From positions 29,370 to 93,369 of the forward strand of contig NZ_NFZV01000019.1 in assembly GCF_003399765.1 (NCBI RefSeq): 64,000 nt of DNA. The letters run 5' to 3'. The translations under genes and the position numbers were made by a program. This DNA comes from Alkalilimnicola ehrlichii. Its GTDB lineage: Bacteria; Pseudomonadota; Gammaproteobacteria; Nitrococcales; AK92. Below, piece after piece: positions 19,089 through 28,151 of the stretch. The notes under the pieces were generated by a model. It did no database searches. It had not been told where the DNA came from and saw nothing but the letters and a program-made list of their open reading frames with translations. How positions within the stretch are numbered: the first letter of the stretch is position 1; each line of letters opens with the position of its first letter.

Positions 19089-19214
19089 CTCGCTTCCTAC
19101 CGTTTGGCGGGAAGCGAGCCAGAGATCAGCGGATTCCTGGACGCTTACCGCACGAACGGGATAAGCATATGGTTGCTACGGCAACTACAACTACTAGAGT
19201 CCAAGGAAAAATGC
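19089..19214 (+). repeat. Intergenic structured repeat, copy B
   Basis: Second copy of the element at 8103-8245. It contains GCGGGAAGCGAGCC (19107-19120), GACGCTTACCGC (19140-19151), the 23-base identical block at 19185-19207 and ATGCCCTCTG. The hairpin CTCGCTTCC (19089-19097) / GGAAGCGAG (19110-19118) replaces copy A's longer stem, with a shorter loop. Sequence between the blocks differs, so the blocks appear conserved for a reason. The rest of the gap 18951-19358 shows nothing else. Confidence 0.6.
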
Positions 19215-19358
19215 CCTCTGATTAGAACGAGTAGCGCCGAGTATACCCACAATTGGGCGGCAAACAAGATGATTAACCACTAGCGGTCGATCACTAGCGA
19301 CAAAATCTGATTTATTATGTTCGCCTCTACCGAGCCAGTTTGCGCGAGGAATAACGGA

Positions 19359-20474
19359 ATGCCTCAGCCCACAAAGCCAACTCAATCCGCACGCCGCTTC
19401 GGCCGATGGCTGCAACGCGCTATAAAACCGCGCAACCCCTATTACGACCCCCAAAAGCCCCATCACACGCCGCACGGCTTTCGGAATAACTATCCGCATG
19501 GCGCTCCGACGGGGAAAGATTTCCTACGCTGGCAATGGCAGCGGTTTCGGGCCGGGCTACCGAAACCGCCGGCAGCCCCGATCATGCCGATCGAGCCGGA
19601 CCTGGCCTATCTGCACGCAAATCGGGAAGAAGCAAGCGTGACCTGGATCGGGCACGTCACATTGCTCTTGCAAATCGGCGGCCTGAATGTGCTCACGGAC
19701 CCACACTTCTCCAACCGCGCCTCGCCGTTCTCCTTCACCGGCCCGCCACGCCACCAACCGCCGGGGATCGCGTTGGCCGACTTGCCGCCCATCGATGTCG
19801 TCATGCTCTCCCACAGCCATTACGATCATTTGGATCGGCGTAGCGTACGCGCACTGTATCGGCAAGCGGGCGGGCCTCCGCTCTTCCTGCTGCCGCTGGG
19901 CTTAGGGCGCTGGTTCAGCAAGAACGTCACAAAAGGCGATTGGGAGCACTTACGAGAGCTCGATTGGTGGGATACGTACGATCACCGCGACGTACGCTTC
20001 ACGTTCCTGCCCGTCCAGCACTGGAGCTCGCGCACGCTGTGGGACCGCGATACGACATTATGGGGTGCTTGGGCGGCGGAACACCCTAGTTTTCGGTTTT
20101 TCTTCTCCGGCGACCTCGGCTATTCGCAAGATACCCTCGACATCGGCGAGCGAATGGGCGGGTTCGATCTAGCCGCTATCGGGATCGGCGCCTACGAGCC
20201 GCGCTGGTTTATGCATAATCAGCATATTCATCCGGAAGAAGCCGTCCGTATACATCGCGAACTCAGAGCACGGCGCTCGCTTGGCATCCACTGGGGCACG
20301 TTTGAACGACTCACCGACGAGCCGCTGGACGAGCCGCCACAGGTGCTCGCCGCTGCGCGCGCGGCGGCGGGCATAAGCGAGGAGGAGTTTTTTGTCGTTC
20401 GGCACGGCGAAACCTATCGCCCTGCCGACATCCTCGAACAGCAGCCACTCGAAGCCAGCGCAAGCGAGAGCTAA
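19359..20474 (+). CDS. MBL-fold metallo-hydrolase, NAPE-PLD/UlaG-like
   Basis: 371 aa. Metal ligands are visible: the HxHxDH motif SHSHYDHLD near residue 150, VQHWSSRT (His), FFSGDLGY (Asp) and a C-terminal GIHWGTFE. The layout YPHG, WIGHVTLLLQIGGLNVLTDPHF is typical of the subfamily related to N-acyl-phosphatidylethanolamine phospholipase D. The likely substrate is a phosphodiester, perhaps a lipid, but this is not certain. ATG 19359 is chosen over 19317 because AGGA is spaced 8 bases before it. Convergent with the next kinase gene, 39 bases apart. Confidence 0.82.
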   Translation: MPQPTKPTQSARRFGRWLQRAIKPRNPYYDPQKPHHTPHGFRNNYPHGAPTGKDFLRWQWQRFRAGLPKPPAAPIMPIEPDLAYLHANREEASVTWIGHVTLLLQIGGLNVLTDPHFSNRASPFSFTGPPRHQPPGIALADLPPIDVVMLSHSHYDHLDRRSVRALYRQAGGPPLFLLPLGLGRWFSKNVTKGDWEHLRELDWWDTYDHRDVRFTFLPVQHWSSRTLWDRDTTLWGAWAAEHPSFRFFFSGDLGYSQDTLDIGERMGGFDLAAIGIGAYEPRWFMHNQHIHPEEAVRIHRELRARRSLGIHWGTFERLTDEPLDEPPQVLAAARAAAGISEEEFFVVRHGETYRPADILEQQPLEASASES

Positions 20475-20513
20475 GCTTTGCGGGATTAACCCGAAGGGGG
20501 TGGGGATGACGGA

Positions 20514-22412
20514 TCACGGCGAAGCTTGGGTAGCGGCCGAGTTGACGAAGGCTTCTAAAGTGTCGATATCGACCGGTTTCACGAAATGACGGTCAAAACC
20601 CGCCGCCAAGGCCTTATCCCGGTCGGAGGCCTGGCCATAACCCGTTAAGGCAGCCATCAAGGCGTTTTTGGTGGCGGGTTCGCGCCGCATGCGGCGGGCA
20701 ACCTCATAGCCGTCCATACCCGGCAAGCCGATATCAAGCAATACCACGTTCGGCTTCGCTTGCGCTGCCAGGCGCAAAGCGTCAGTGCCATCGTTAGCCA
20801 CCATCACCTCGTGCCCGGCATCTTCGAGCAATAATGCCAGGGTTTCGGCGATCTCAGAACTGTCGTCAACCACCAGCACACGTACACCGCCAAGCCCTCG
20901 ATGCTGAGACCGCTCGACCACCATCTGCTGCTCTGCACGAGAGGGTTGCCCGGCGGCCAAAGGAAATCGGACGATAAACTCCGAGCCCCGATGCGGGCCG
21001 GCACTGTGCACCGCTATCGTACCGCCATGCAGCTCAACCAGATTCTTAACAATCGTTAAACCGATCCCCAGACCGCCCTTTGCCCTATCCAGACCACGCT
21101 CGGCTTGGCCGAACAGATCGAACACATGACGCAGCACCTCCGGCTTCATCCCAATACCGTTGTCGAGCACTCGCAGCTCGGCATTATCGCCTTCGGTCGT
21201 TAAGCGCAGATCGATATTACCGCCCGCATCGGTATATTTAGCCGCGTTGGCCAGCAAGTTCACCAGAATCTGTTCAAGTCGTATCGCATCCCCTTCGACC
21301 CATACCGGAACACTAGGTCGGGCAACCCGGACACGATGCCGCTTCTCGTCAACTAAGCTTTGTACGCTCTCTAACGCGCGATCGACAATATCCGACAGAT
21401 TCACAGGCTCTGTCCGAAGCGTCACTAATCCGCGCGTTACCCGAGAGACATCCAGCAAATCGTCAACCAACGCGCTCAACCGCCGTGTCTGTCGCTTGAC
21501 GATGCCGAGATAACGAGCAGCTTCCGGAGCTTCCGGCCGCTTCTCCAGCAGGTGCACGGTATTGCGTATAGCGGCTAAAGGACTACGCAACTCGTGGGCC
21601 AGCATCGCTAAGAATTCGTCTTTGTGCCGATCGGCTTCCTGCAGTGCTTCCTCGGCAAGCTTACGGTCATGAATATCGACCGATACCCCGAACCAACGGA
21701 TGATTCGACCGCTATCGGCCTCGCAGTAAGGCACGGCCCGGACAAGAAACCACCGATAGTCGCCATTCTTCGCCCGTAAGCGCATCTCCGAGACGAAAGT
21801 TTCGCCACTATAATGAGACTCTTTTAAACCTGTCAGCACCCGTTCTACGTCAGCCGGATGAACGACCTTATACGCAGCTTCCTCAACCGTGGTTGCTTTA
21901 TCGTCCTGGCCAGTATAGGTAAACCATTGGCGGTTAAAGAACTCGATGTTCCCCTTGGGGTCGGCAATCCAGATAATCTGAGGAACGGCATCAGCCATTT
22001 GCCGAAAGCGTGCTTCGCTCGCCCGTAGCGCTTCTTCGATGCCTCTGCGCTCGGTGACGTCCAACAACGAGCCGATCATCCGGCAAGACTTACCGGACTG
22101 GTCGCGGGCAATGTAGCCGCGGTCCATGAACGTCGCATAGCTCCCGTCGCGCTTACGCAGCCGGTATTCTTCATGCCATCCGTCTTCGCCTTTCTCGACG
22201 GCCATGTGTAGGCTGTCGACAACCCGCTTCCGGTCATCGGGATGGATCAGAGCCTCCCAAGCCCCAAGGCTGTGCCCCATTTCCTCGGGGGTATAGCCAA
22301 GCTGCGAAGCGACGGCATCGTTCCACGCCAACCACCCCGTTTCGATATCCCAATCCCAGATAATGTCATTCGTGGCGCGGCTGATTAAACGTAGTCTTTG
22401 ATCGCTGTCCAC
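20514..22412 (-). CDS. Hybrid histidine kinase PAS-PAS-HisKA-HATPase-REC
   Basis: 632 aa, no membrane segment, so a cytosolic sensor. Two PAS domains (about 1-125 with a PAC tail, and 126-250), HisKA with LAHELRSPLAAIRNT near residue 272, HATPase with LVNLLANAAKYTDAGG, DNGIGM and GGLGIGLTI, and a C-terminal receiver with VLVVDDSSEIAE, the phospho-acceptor in LLDIGLPGMDG and KPVD. The start is GTG 22412. The next gene upstream (22658-24321) is a close paralogue from the HisKA to the receiver, so this is a tandem duplication. No DNA-binding output gene is near; the signal is unknown. Confidence 0.88.
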   Translation of the reverse strand: MDSDQRLRLISRATNDIIWDWDIETGWLAWNDAVASQLGYTPEEMGHSLGAWEALIHPDDRKRVVDSLHMAVEKGEDGWHEEYRLRKRDGSYATFMDRGYIARDQSGKSCRMIGSLLDVTERRGIEEALRASEARFRQMADAVPQIIWIADPKGNIEFFNRQWFTYTGQDDKATTVEEAAYKVVHPADVERVLTGLKESHYSGETFVSEMRLRAKNGDYRWFLVRAVPYCEADSGRIIRWFGVSVDIHDRKLAEEALQEADRHKDEFLAMLAHELRSPLAAIRNTVHLLEKRPEAPEAARYLGIVKRQTRRLSALVDDLLDVSRVTRGLVTLRTEPVNLSDIVDRALESVQSLVDEKRHRVRVARPSVPVWVEGDAIRLEQILVNLLANAAKYTDAGGNIDLRLTTEGDNAELRVLDNGIGMKPEVLRHVFDLFGQAERGLDRAKGGLGIGLTIVKNLVELHGGTIAVHSAGPHRGSEFIVRFPLAAGQPSRAEQQMVVERSQHRGLGGVRVLVVDDSSEIAETLALLLEDAGHEVMVANDGTDALRLAAQAKPNVVLLDIGLPGMDGYEVARRMRREPATKNALMAALTGYGQASDRDKALAAGFDRHFVKPVDIDTLEAFVNSAATQASP

Positions 22413-22657
22413 CTCGCTATCCCTCGTCCCGGAGCTGACTCGTTCGTTCGACCATTACCGCTACACTCCCGGTCCATGTTCCTTACGGACTTCCAGCTGC
22501 CTGCTTCTGGCTCTAACAGGCGGCGAGCTTTGGCTGGCAACGTCCTTACCCTTCTTTTTTCATTAGAACGCTCTGTCCTACAGCCGTCCCTGCGCTTTCT
22601 TCGACAGCCTGCAAAGGGTGGGGGTACGACTTACTGTTTGCTATAGTTAAGTAACGA

Positions 22658-24321
22658 CTAATGCTGGGGTGAATGCTGTTGCTCCCCTATGTTGCCCACG
22701 AACGCCTCTAACTCGGCAAGATCTACCGGTTTCGTGAAATGCCGGTCGAAACCCGCCTGCTGTGCGCGCTCAACATCGCGCGCCTGCCCGTATCCGGTTA
22801 ATGCCGCCAACACCGCACCTTCCGTACGCGGATTCTGGCGTAGACGATCAGCCACTTGGTAACCGTCCATACCCGGCAAACCGATGTCGAGCAGGATCAG
22901 CTCCGGCTCTATTTTCTCGGCCGCACGCAAGGCACTTCGACCATCGGTTTCTACATGCACTTGATGGCCCAGCTCTTTCAGCAACAGCGACATTGTCTCG
23001 GCAATGGCGGGGTTATCCTCCACCAACAAGATACGCACTTTGCTACTCGAGTGGGGATGGGAACGAGAATTGTCGGCCTCCGGCACCGCCGCAGCGGCGG
23101 TCAACGGGAGTTTCACCACGAATTCGGCCCCTTTCTCAAGACCGTCGCTAAAGGCTTCTAGGCTGCCGCCATGCAGCTCGGCGAGCCTTCTCGCAATGTT
23201 CAGACCGATGCCAAGCCCTCCCTTCGCGCGATCGAGCCCTACCTCTGCCTGATCGAACAGATCGAAGACCTGCTGTAACTGCTTAGGAGTCATTCCGATG
23301 CCTGTGTCGCGAACTCGGACCTCGGCGTAGCATCCATCGGCGCCCAGCTCGATGCTTATATGCCCACCGGCATCGGTGTACTTGGCCGCATTAGTCAGCA
23401 AGTTGACTAAGATCTGTTCCAAGCGAATCCTATCGCCCTCCACCTCAACAGGCTTTAGGGGATAGCTCACCTCAACCCAATGTCGCTTTTCCTCCATCAG
23501 GGGTTGCACACTGTCCAATGCATGCCGTACCGTCTCGGCCAGATCGACCTCCTCTTTCTTCAACTCGATGCGCTGGCGGCTTATGCGGGATACATCCAAT
23601 AAATCGTCCACCAGCCCGCGGAGCGTATCGGTTTGCCGCTCCAGAATATCGAGGTAGCGTGTGACACCGGAACCGGTAACGCGCTTTACCAACTGCGCAC
23701 TGTTGTGAATAGCCGTCAATGGGTTTCGTAGCTCATGGGCAAGTGTCGCCAGAAATTCGTCTTTTCTGCGCGCTTCAAGACGCAACTGCCGGTTAGCAGT
23801 GTCCAGCTCTTCGCTACGTTTTAGTAATTCGACGGCCATTTCCTGATTCTTGGCCTGCAACGATGCCGTAAGCTTGCGTTCGGATTCGCGGGCCGCGAAA
23901 GCCGCACAAACCGAGTAACATCCTCGACGCGGTGCAAGATATAAAGCAGCTCTCCTTGCGGCGATAACACCGGCACATTGACCGGACTCCAGTAACGCTC
24001 TTCAAAGGCGCCCTCCCGACCCGGGATATCGTAGCGCTGGCAAGCCATGGTGTCGGGCGCATTGGTTGCGACCACACGCTCAAGCGAAGCGCGCAGGTTA
24101 GTAACGCCGGTGGCGGTAGGGTCGTCGGGGTTGTCGGGAAAAGCCTCGAAGACACCCTGTCCTAGTACCGCATCGCGAGTCACACCGGTCACCGCCTCCC
24201 TAGCCCGATTGACCCCCACGATGGTAAACGGCGCGGCAGGCAACAAGAGCAGATAGGCATCCGGACACGACTCAAACAGCCACCGGAAATGGGAGTCGGG
24301 AATCGCAACCCGGTCGGACAT
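22658..24321 (-). CDS. Hybrid histidine kinase PAS-HisKA-HATPase-REC (frame broken)
   Basis: About 555 aa reconstructed. One PAS domain (residues 10-130, FRWLFESCPDAYLLLLP), a coiled linker (ESERKLTASLQAKNQEMAVE), HisKA with LAHELRNPLTAIHNS, HATPase with LVNLLTNAAKYTDAGG and GGLGIGLNI, then a receiver with LLVEDNPAIAE and LLDIGLPGMDG. The frame changes at the AAA run 23898-23900 (TTT on the coding strand); one more base gives VTRFVRLFAARESERK. Start ATG 24321 follows AGGATC. It shares most of its C-terminal sequence with the neighbouring kinase at 20514-22412. Signal unknown. Confidence 0.85.
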
Positions 24322-24444
24322 AGCAAGATCCTGACGCAAGCGGTAAACGTTGAGCCCAGGCGGGCTGATTGGCGTAAAAACCTGAGGCTACTTTGCAGCG
24401 AGGCAAGGGTTATTAAGAAAATAGCCGAAGCAGTGAAGACAGAC

Positions 24445-25551
24445 TCATCGCAACAAGCAAGCCACCGCTACGCAACTCACGATCAGTACCGGTACCGACC
24501 ACCAATGGAACTCGCGCCAAAGCCCTCTTTGACGCGCCAAACGCAGTGCAATTAAGTTCGCCAGCGAACCGATCGCCAGGCCGAATCCGCCTACACTGAC
24601 GCCCCACGCAAGCCGCTGCCAATCGTCGGCAAGCCCTTCTAAGAAAATGGCGGCAGGCACGTTAGAGATAAGCTGCGAGAACAGAACGCCCGCCGTAAAC
24701 ATACCGCCCGGCCATTGCTCGATATGGCTACCGAGTAATTGAAACGCCGGCAGACTCGCTAACAGACCGAGGTCGACAAACATGAGGACAAAGATCAGCA
24801 ATAATAACCAATCGACCCCCAAAACCACGCGGCGGTACAACCCGGCATAGAGAACCAGCACGGCGAGCGCGGCATAAGGCCCCCAGCCGGTTTCCACCAA
24901 AAGCAAAAAAGGCAGGTAAGACAGCAAGGAAAGCCACAGCAGCCGCTTGTTCAAAACAGGCGACTCGAAATCCCCCGCAACGCGAATCGGCTTTCGAGAA
25001 AACGCCAGCGGCACCGCCAGCACCAAGATCAGCATAAGAACCAGAGACAGGGGCGCCATCACGCTAACGAATTCGAAAAAACCGACGCCCGAAGCCTGCC
25101 AGAGAAAAAGATTTTGCGGATTTCCAATCGGGCTAATCGCAGAACCGGCATTCACCGCCAAGGCTTCGAAAACGATCAGACGCCCTACGGGCAATTCGCT
25201 CACAACGCGCAAGCCCAACGTCAACGGCACAACGATAAACAACGCCACATCGTTGGTAACAACAGCCGACAACGCCGCAGAAAACCCCACCAGAAAGAGC
25301 GCTAGCGTTCGCTCGCCGCGGACCCGCGACAATAACCAGCGCCCGCACTGCGCCAAATAACCGCTTTCTTCCAAACCCCGGCTTAGCACAATCAAACCGG
25401 CCAAGGCGGCAATCGTGTGCCAATCCACCAAACCCGGCAGTTCGCCCGAGGAAAGGTCGGCGACGAAATACAACGGCGGCAGCGCCAACAACAAGGCAAG
25501 CAGTAAGAAGTCTTCGCTCAGACGCGAGCAAATACGGCGCAACAGGTACAT
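24445..25551 (-). CDS. SLC13/ArsB-like anion permease
   Basis: 368 aa, about eleven membrane helices. Family signs: VDWHTIAALAGLIVLSRGLEESGYL near the start, LSAVVTNDVALFIVVP (ion-transporter hairpin) and AGSAISPIGNPQNLFLW, then SQLISNVPAAIFL in the second half. Members of this ion-transporter superfamily carry dicarboxylates, sulfate, arsenite or act as Na+/H+ antiporters; the substrate cannot be read. ATG 25551 is the first Met of the conserved part; a frame extends to 25662 into the MerR gene without a ribosome site. It follows the merR-type gene on the same strand. Confidence 0.75.
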   Translation of the reverse strand: MYLLRRICSRLSEDFLLLALLLALPPLYFVADLSSGELPGLVDWHTIAALAGLIVLSRGLEESGYLAQCGRWLLSRVRGERTLALFLVGFSAALSAVVTNDVALFIVVPLTLGLRVVSELPVGRLIVFEALAVNAGSAISPIGNPQNLFLWQASGVGFFEFVSVMAPLSLVLMLILVLAVPLAFSRKPIRVAGDFESPVLNKRLLWLSLLSYLPFLLLVETGWGPYAALAVLVLYAGLYRRVVLGVDWLLLLIFVLMFVDLGLLASLPAFQLLGSHIEQWPGGMFTAGVLFSQLISNVPAAIFLEGLADDWQRLAWGVSVGGFGLAIGSLANLIALRLARQRGLWREFHWWSVPVLIVSCVAVACLLR

Positions 25552-25589
25552 CGGTGGGAATCCCAATTGGCGGGAAAAACGGACGCTAA

Positions 25590-25997
25590 CTATTCGGCCT
25601 CGTAGCGCGCATCGAATAAGGCCTCGATAATCCGGCAATCCGCCACGCGCCCCCCGCCGCATTGAACGACCACCGAACGCAATTCATCGGCAAGCCGCTC
25701 TAGCGATGCAATCCGCTCTTCTAAACGTTCAAGATGATGCCGAGCGATGCGGTCGGCACTCGCACAATCCGAGTCCGGGTGCTCGGCTAGCGCCAACAGC
25801 TCGCTGATCGTTTGCAAATCCAAGCCCAACGACCGCCCATGACGAATAAAACCAAGTCGTTTAATCGCGGTCTCATCGTAATACCGGTAACCGTTCGCAG
25901 CCCGCCGCGGTGGATTGAGTAACTTAAGCTTTTCGTAATGGCGAATCGTCTCCCGCGAGCACCCGCTAAGTCGCGCCACCTCGCCTATCTTGAACAT
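25590..25997 (-). CDS. MerR-family metal-responsive regulator (CueR/ZntR/CadR type)
   Basis: 135 aa. N-terminal winged helix: MFKIGEVARLSGCSRETIRHYEKLKLL, then a long dimerisation helix. Metal-site Cys residues fit the CueR/ZntR group: one in DSDCASADR and a pair C-x7-C in CGGGRVADC. Divergent from the SO_0444-type Cu/Zn exporter at 26161, with a MerR-type operator between (26013-26043) pointing at the exporter. The regulator should bind that site and distort it on metal binding. Whether it senses Cu+, Zn2+ or Cd2+/Pb2+ cannot be decided from sequence alone. ATG 25997 follows GGGG. Confidence 0.85.
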   Translation of the reverse strand: MFKIGEVARLSGCSRETIRHYEKLKLLNPPRRAANGYRYYDETAIKRLGFIRHGRSLGLDLQTISELLALAEHPDSDCASADRIARHHLERLEERIASLERLADELRSVVVQCGGGRVADCRIIEALFDARYEAE

Positions 25998-26012
25998 ATT
26001 CGCTAACCCCGC

Positions 26013-26043
26013 TTGACCCTGCAATGATTACAGGGTTTAGCCT
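26013..26043 (+). promoter_or_regulatory. MerR-type promoter/operator for the Cu/Zn exporter
   Basis: TTGACC at 26013-26018 as -35 and TAGCCT at 26038-26043 as -10 are separated by 19 bases, the overlong spacing typical of MerR-controlled promoters. A dyad ACCCTG (26016-26021) / CAGGGT (26031-26036) sits inside the spacer. It lies 118 bases before the exporter start and 16 bases before the merR start. Confidence 0.8.
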
Positions 26044-26160
26044 AAGTATCGTCAGCCATAAAGGCAATGAAAAAAGCGCGACGCCGGCCAACGGCAAGAT
26101 GCACGGCGAGCGAGGCTGCTTTTTCATTGCTGCCGGAAAGATACTCAGGAGCAATGAGGC

Positions 26161-27210
26161 ATGACCGTTTTTAACGAAATTCTCGCGGTAGCGCTTACCG
26201 CCGCGCCCTGGCTGCTGGCGGGTCTGTTCGCAGCCGGTTTGATCAAAGCCTTGATCCCGCAAAGCCTGCTGCAACGTTGGGTCGGCGGTCGAGGCCTGCT
26301 TGGCATAGGACGAGCAGCCGTAATCGGAGCGCCATTGCCGTTATGCTCCTGCGGTGCGATACCGACCGCGCTGACGCTACACCGTGGCGGCGCCGGGCGC
26401 GGCCCGACGACGGCTTTCCTGATCGGCACGCCCAGCGTCGGCGTCGACTCGATTGCGCTCACTTACGCGCTGCTCGGCCCCTTTATGGTCATAGCGCGGG
26501 CAGGTGGCGCGGTCGTCACAGCCATCACAACCGGCGTGATGGTCGCGTTCAGCGAACGCCGCGACACCATCCAGCAAGCGCCTGCAGCCGCCCCCGCCGG
26601 CACGTGCTGCGCAAGCGACTGCGGCGATCATAGCAAGCCGTCAGCGCCGGCCACGCAAACCCGTCTCAGCAGTCGCTTACAGGAGGGAATGCGTTATGCC
26701 TTTTCCGATTTACTGCAAGACATCGGCGGCTGGATACTGGCAGGCCTTATTATCGCCGGCGTGATCGTGAGTTTCGTACCTCCGGAAGCAATGGCTAATT
26801 ACGGCAGCGGCATCTTGCCCATGCTGCTGTTGGCCATCATTGGCATTCCGCTTTATATCTGCGCCAGCGCCGCCACACCCATAGCCGCGGGAATGCTGCT
26901 TGCCGGTGTCTCTCCCGGCACGGCACTAGTGTTCTTGTTGGCAGGCCCCGTTACCAGCATGGCAACCTTAGCCGTACTTAGAAAAGAGTTAGGCACGCCG
27001 GCCTTGGCCTATTACCTGGGTGGAATCTTCATCAGCACCATCACGCTCGGCCTCTTGACCGACCAACTGGCGAGCCTGCTAGGCGTTAACGTCGTCAGCC
27101 AAGTCGGGGCCGCTCACGAATTATTACCCGCTTGGTTAGCCTGGTCGTCCCTGTTTATATTAATTGCCCTAGGCGTGCGCCCCTACCTGCGTCGTTTGAT
27201 AAAACGATAG
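26161..27210 (+). CDS. SO_0444-family Cu/Zn efflux permease
   Basis: 349 aa, eight or more membrane helices in two halves. The metal-binding hallmark PLPLCSCGAIPTAL occurs near residue 57, with TPSVGVDSIALTYALLGPFMV after it; the second half has ICASAATPIAAGMLLAGVSPG and FLLAGPVTSMATL. The cytosolic loop between halves carries CCASDCGDHSK, probably a metal-binding loop. The family is reported to export Cu and Zn. Control by the divergent MerR-family protein through the operator at 26013-26043 is very likely. ATG 26161 is supported by AGGAGC upstream. Confidence 0.86.
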   Translation: MTVFNEILAVALTAAPWLLAGLFAAGLIKALIPQSLLQRWVGGRGLLGIGRAAVIGAPLPLCSCGAIPTALTLHRGGAGRGPTTAFLIGTPSVGVDSIALTYALLGPFMVIARAGGAVVTAITTGVMVAFSERRDTIQQAPAAAPAGTCCASDCGDHSKPSAPATQTRLSSRLQEGMRYAFSDLLQDIGGWILAGLIIAGVIVSFVPPEAMANYGSGILPMLLLAIIGIPLYICASAATPIAAGMLLAGVSPGTALVFLLAGPVTSMATLAVLRKELGTPALAYYLGGIFISTITLGLLTDQLASLLGVNVVSQVGAAHELLPAWLAWSSLFILIALGVRPYLRRLIKR

Positions 27211-27287
27211 CTATAGCATTCAAGGTCGAAGCAGCGATAGGATCAGAAAAAGATAATAAACCAGCAGATTCGGACGTTAGGAATATT

Positions 27288-28103
27288 ATGACCGCTCGCC
27301 AGACTTTACACATACTCGATCAAGCCGTCGCCCTCGACGGCGTCGATAGCAACACGTATACCGGCCGGACCAATCCCGCCTATCAAAATATGATCGGTCC
27401 GTTCGGCGGCGTCATCGGCGCAACCTTGTTGAATGCCATTATTCAACACCCGGAACGCCTCGGCGAACCGGTTTCGTTCACCGTCCACTACGCCGCCCCC
27501 ATTAGCGACGGCGAATTTACTGTCCGACTAAGAATCATGCGAACCAACCGCAGCTCGCAACACTGGTTCGTGGAGCTAATCCAGGAGGAACAAACGGCCG
27601 CTTTTGCTACCGCCGTTACCGCCATTCGGCGCGATACCTGGGGCACGACAGACGCCGAATACCCACAGGTTCCAAACGCCGAGTCGGTTGCAGTCACACC
27701 GCCACTACCGCACGCACCGTGGACAAACTGCTACGAGATGCGATTTATCGACGGTTTCCCGGGTGTAGACGAACAACGAGAGCATCCCTCGCAATCGCGG
27801 CTGTGGTTACGCGACCAGCCACCGCGCCCGCTCGATTTCGTCTCGCTGGCCGCCATTTGCGACGCCTTCTTCCCCCGCCTTTTCGTACGACGCCCCAAAC
27901 GCGTTCCCTTTGGCACCGTGGCGCTCACAACCTACTTTCACGCCGATACGGCGCAACTGGCCGAGCAAGGCAGCGCGCCGGTACTTGGCCTTGCCAAGGG
28001 AGTACATTTCGGCAAAGGCTTCTTCGATCAAAGCGCGGAGATCTGGGGCTCGGACGGCGCCCTGCTAGCCAGCAGCCATCAGATCGTTTACTACAAGGAA
28101 TAA
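27288..28103 (+). CDS. Acyl-CoA thioesterase (double hotdog, TesB-like)
   Basis: 271 aa, the size of a double-hotdog thioesterase. The N half shows YQNMIGPFGGVIGATLLNAI and VSFTVHYAAPISDGEFTVRL, the second half PLDFVSLAAICDAFFPRLFVRR and the closing KGFFDQSAEIWGSDGALLASSHQIVYY, as in the TesB/4HBT_3 group. It hydrolyses acyl-CoA esters; chain length is unknown. ATG 27288 has AGGA 6 bases upstream; the open frame starting at 27132 overlaps the exporter gene and is not used. Followed by nitronate monooxygenase 48 bases later, likely the same transcript. Confidence 0.82.
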   Translation: MTARQTLHILDQAVALDGVDSNTYTGRTNPAYQNMIGPFGGVIGATLLNAIIQHPERLGEPVSFTVHYAAPISDGEFTVRLRIMRTNRSSQHWFVELIQEEQTAAFATAVTAIRRDTWGTTDAEYPQVPNAESVAVTPPLPHAPWTNCYEMRFIDGFPGVDEQREHPSQSRLWLRDQPPRPLDFVSLAAICDAFFPRLFVRRPKRVPFGTVALTTYFHADTAQLAEQGSAPVLGLAKGVHFGKGFFDQSAEIWGSDGALLASSHQIVYYKE

Positions 28104-28151
28104 GCGACGGCGCGGCGCGCCGATAATGCCCCAAACCGGAAGGAGTCCTCT

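Noticed and set aside
18975..19283. Plus-strand 102-residue frame across repeat copy B
   Set aside because: Composition unlike a protein and it spans a structured element.
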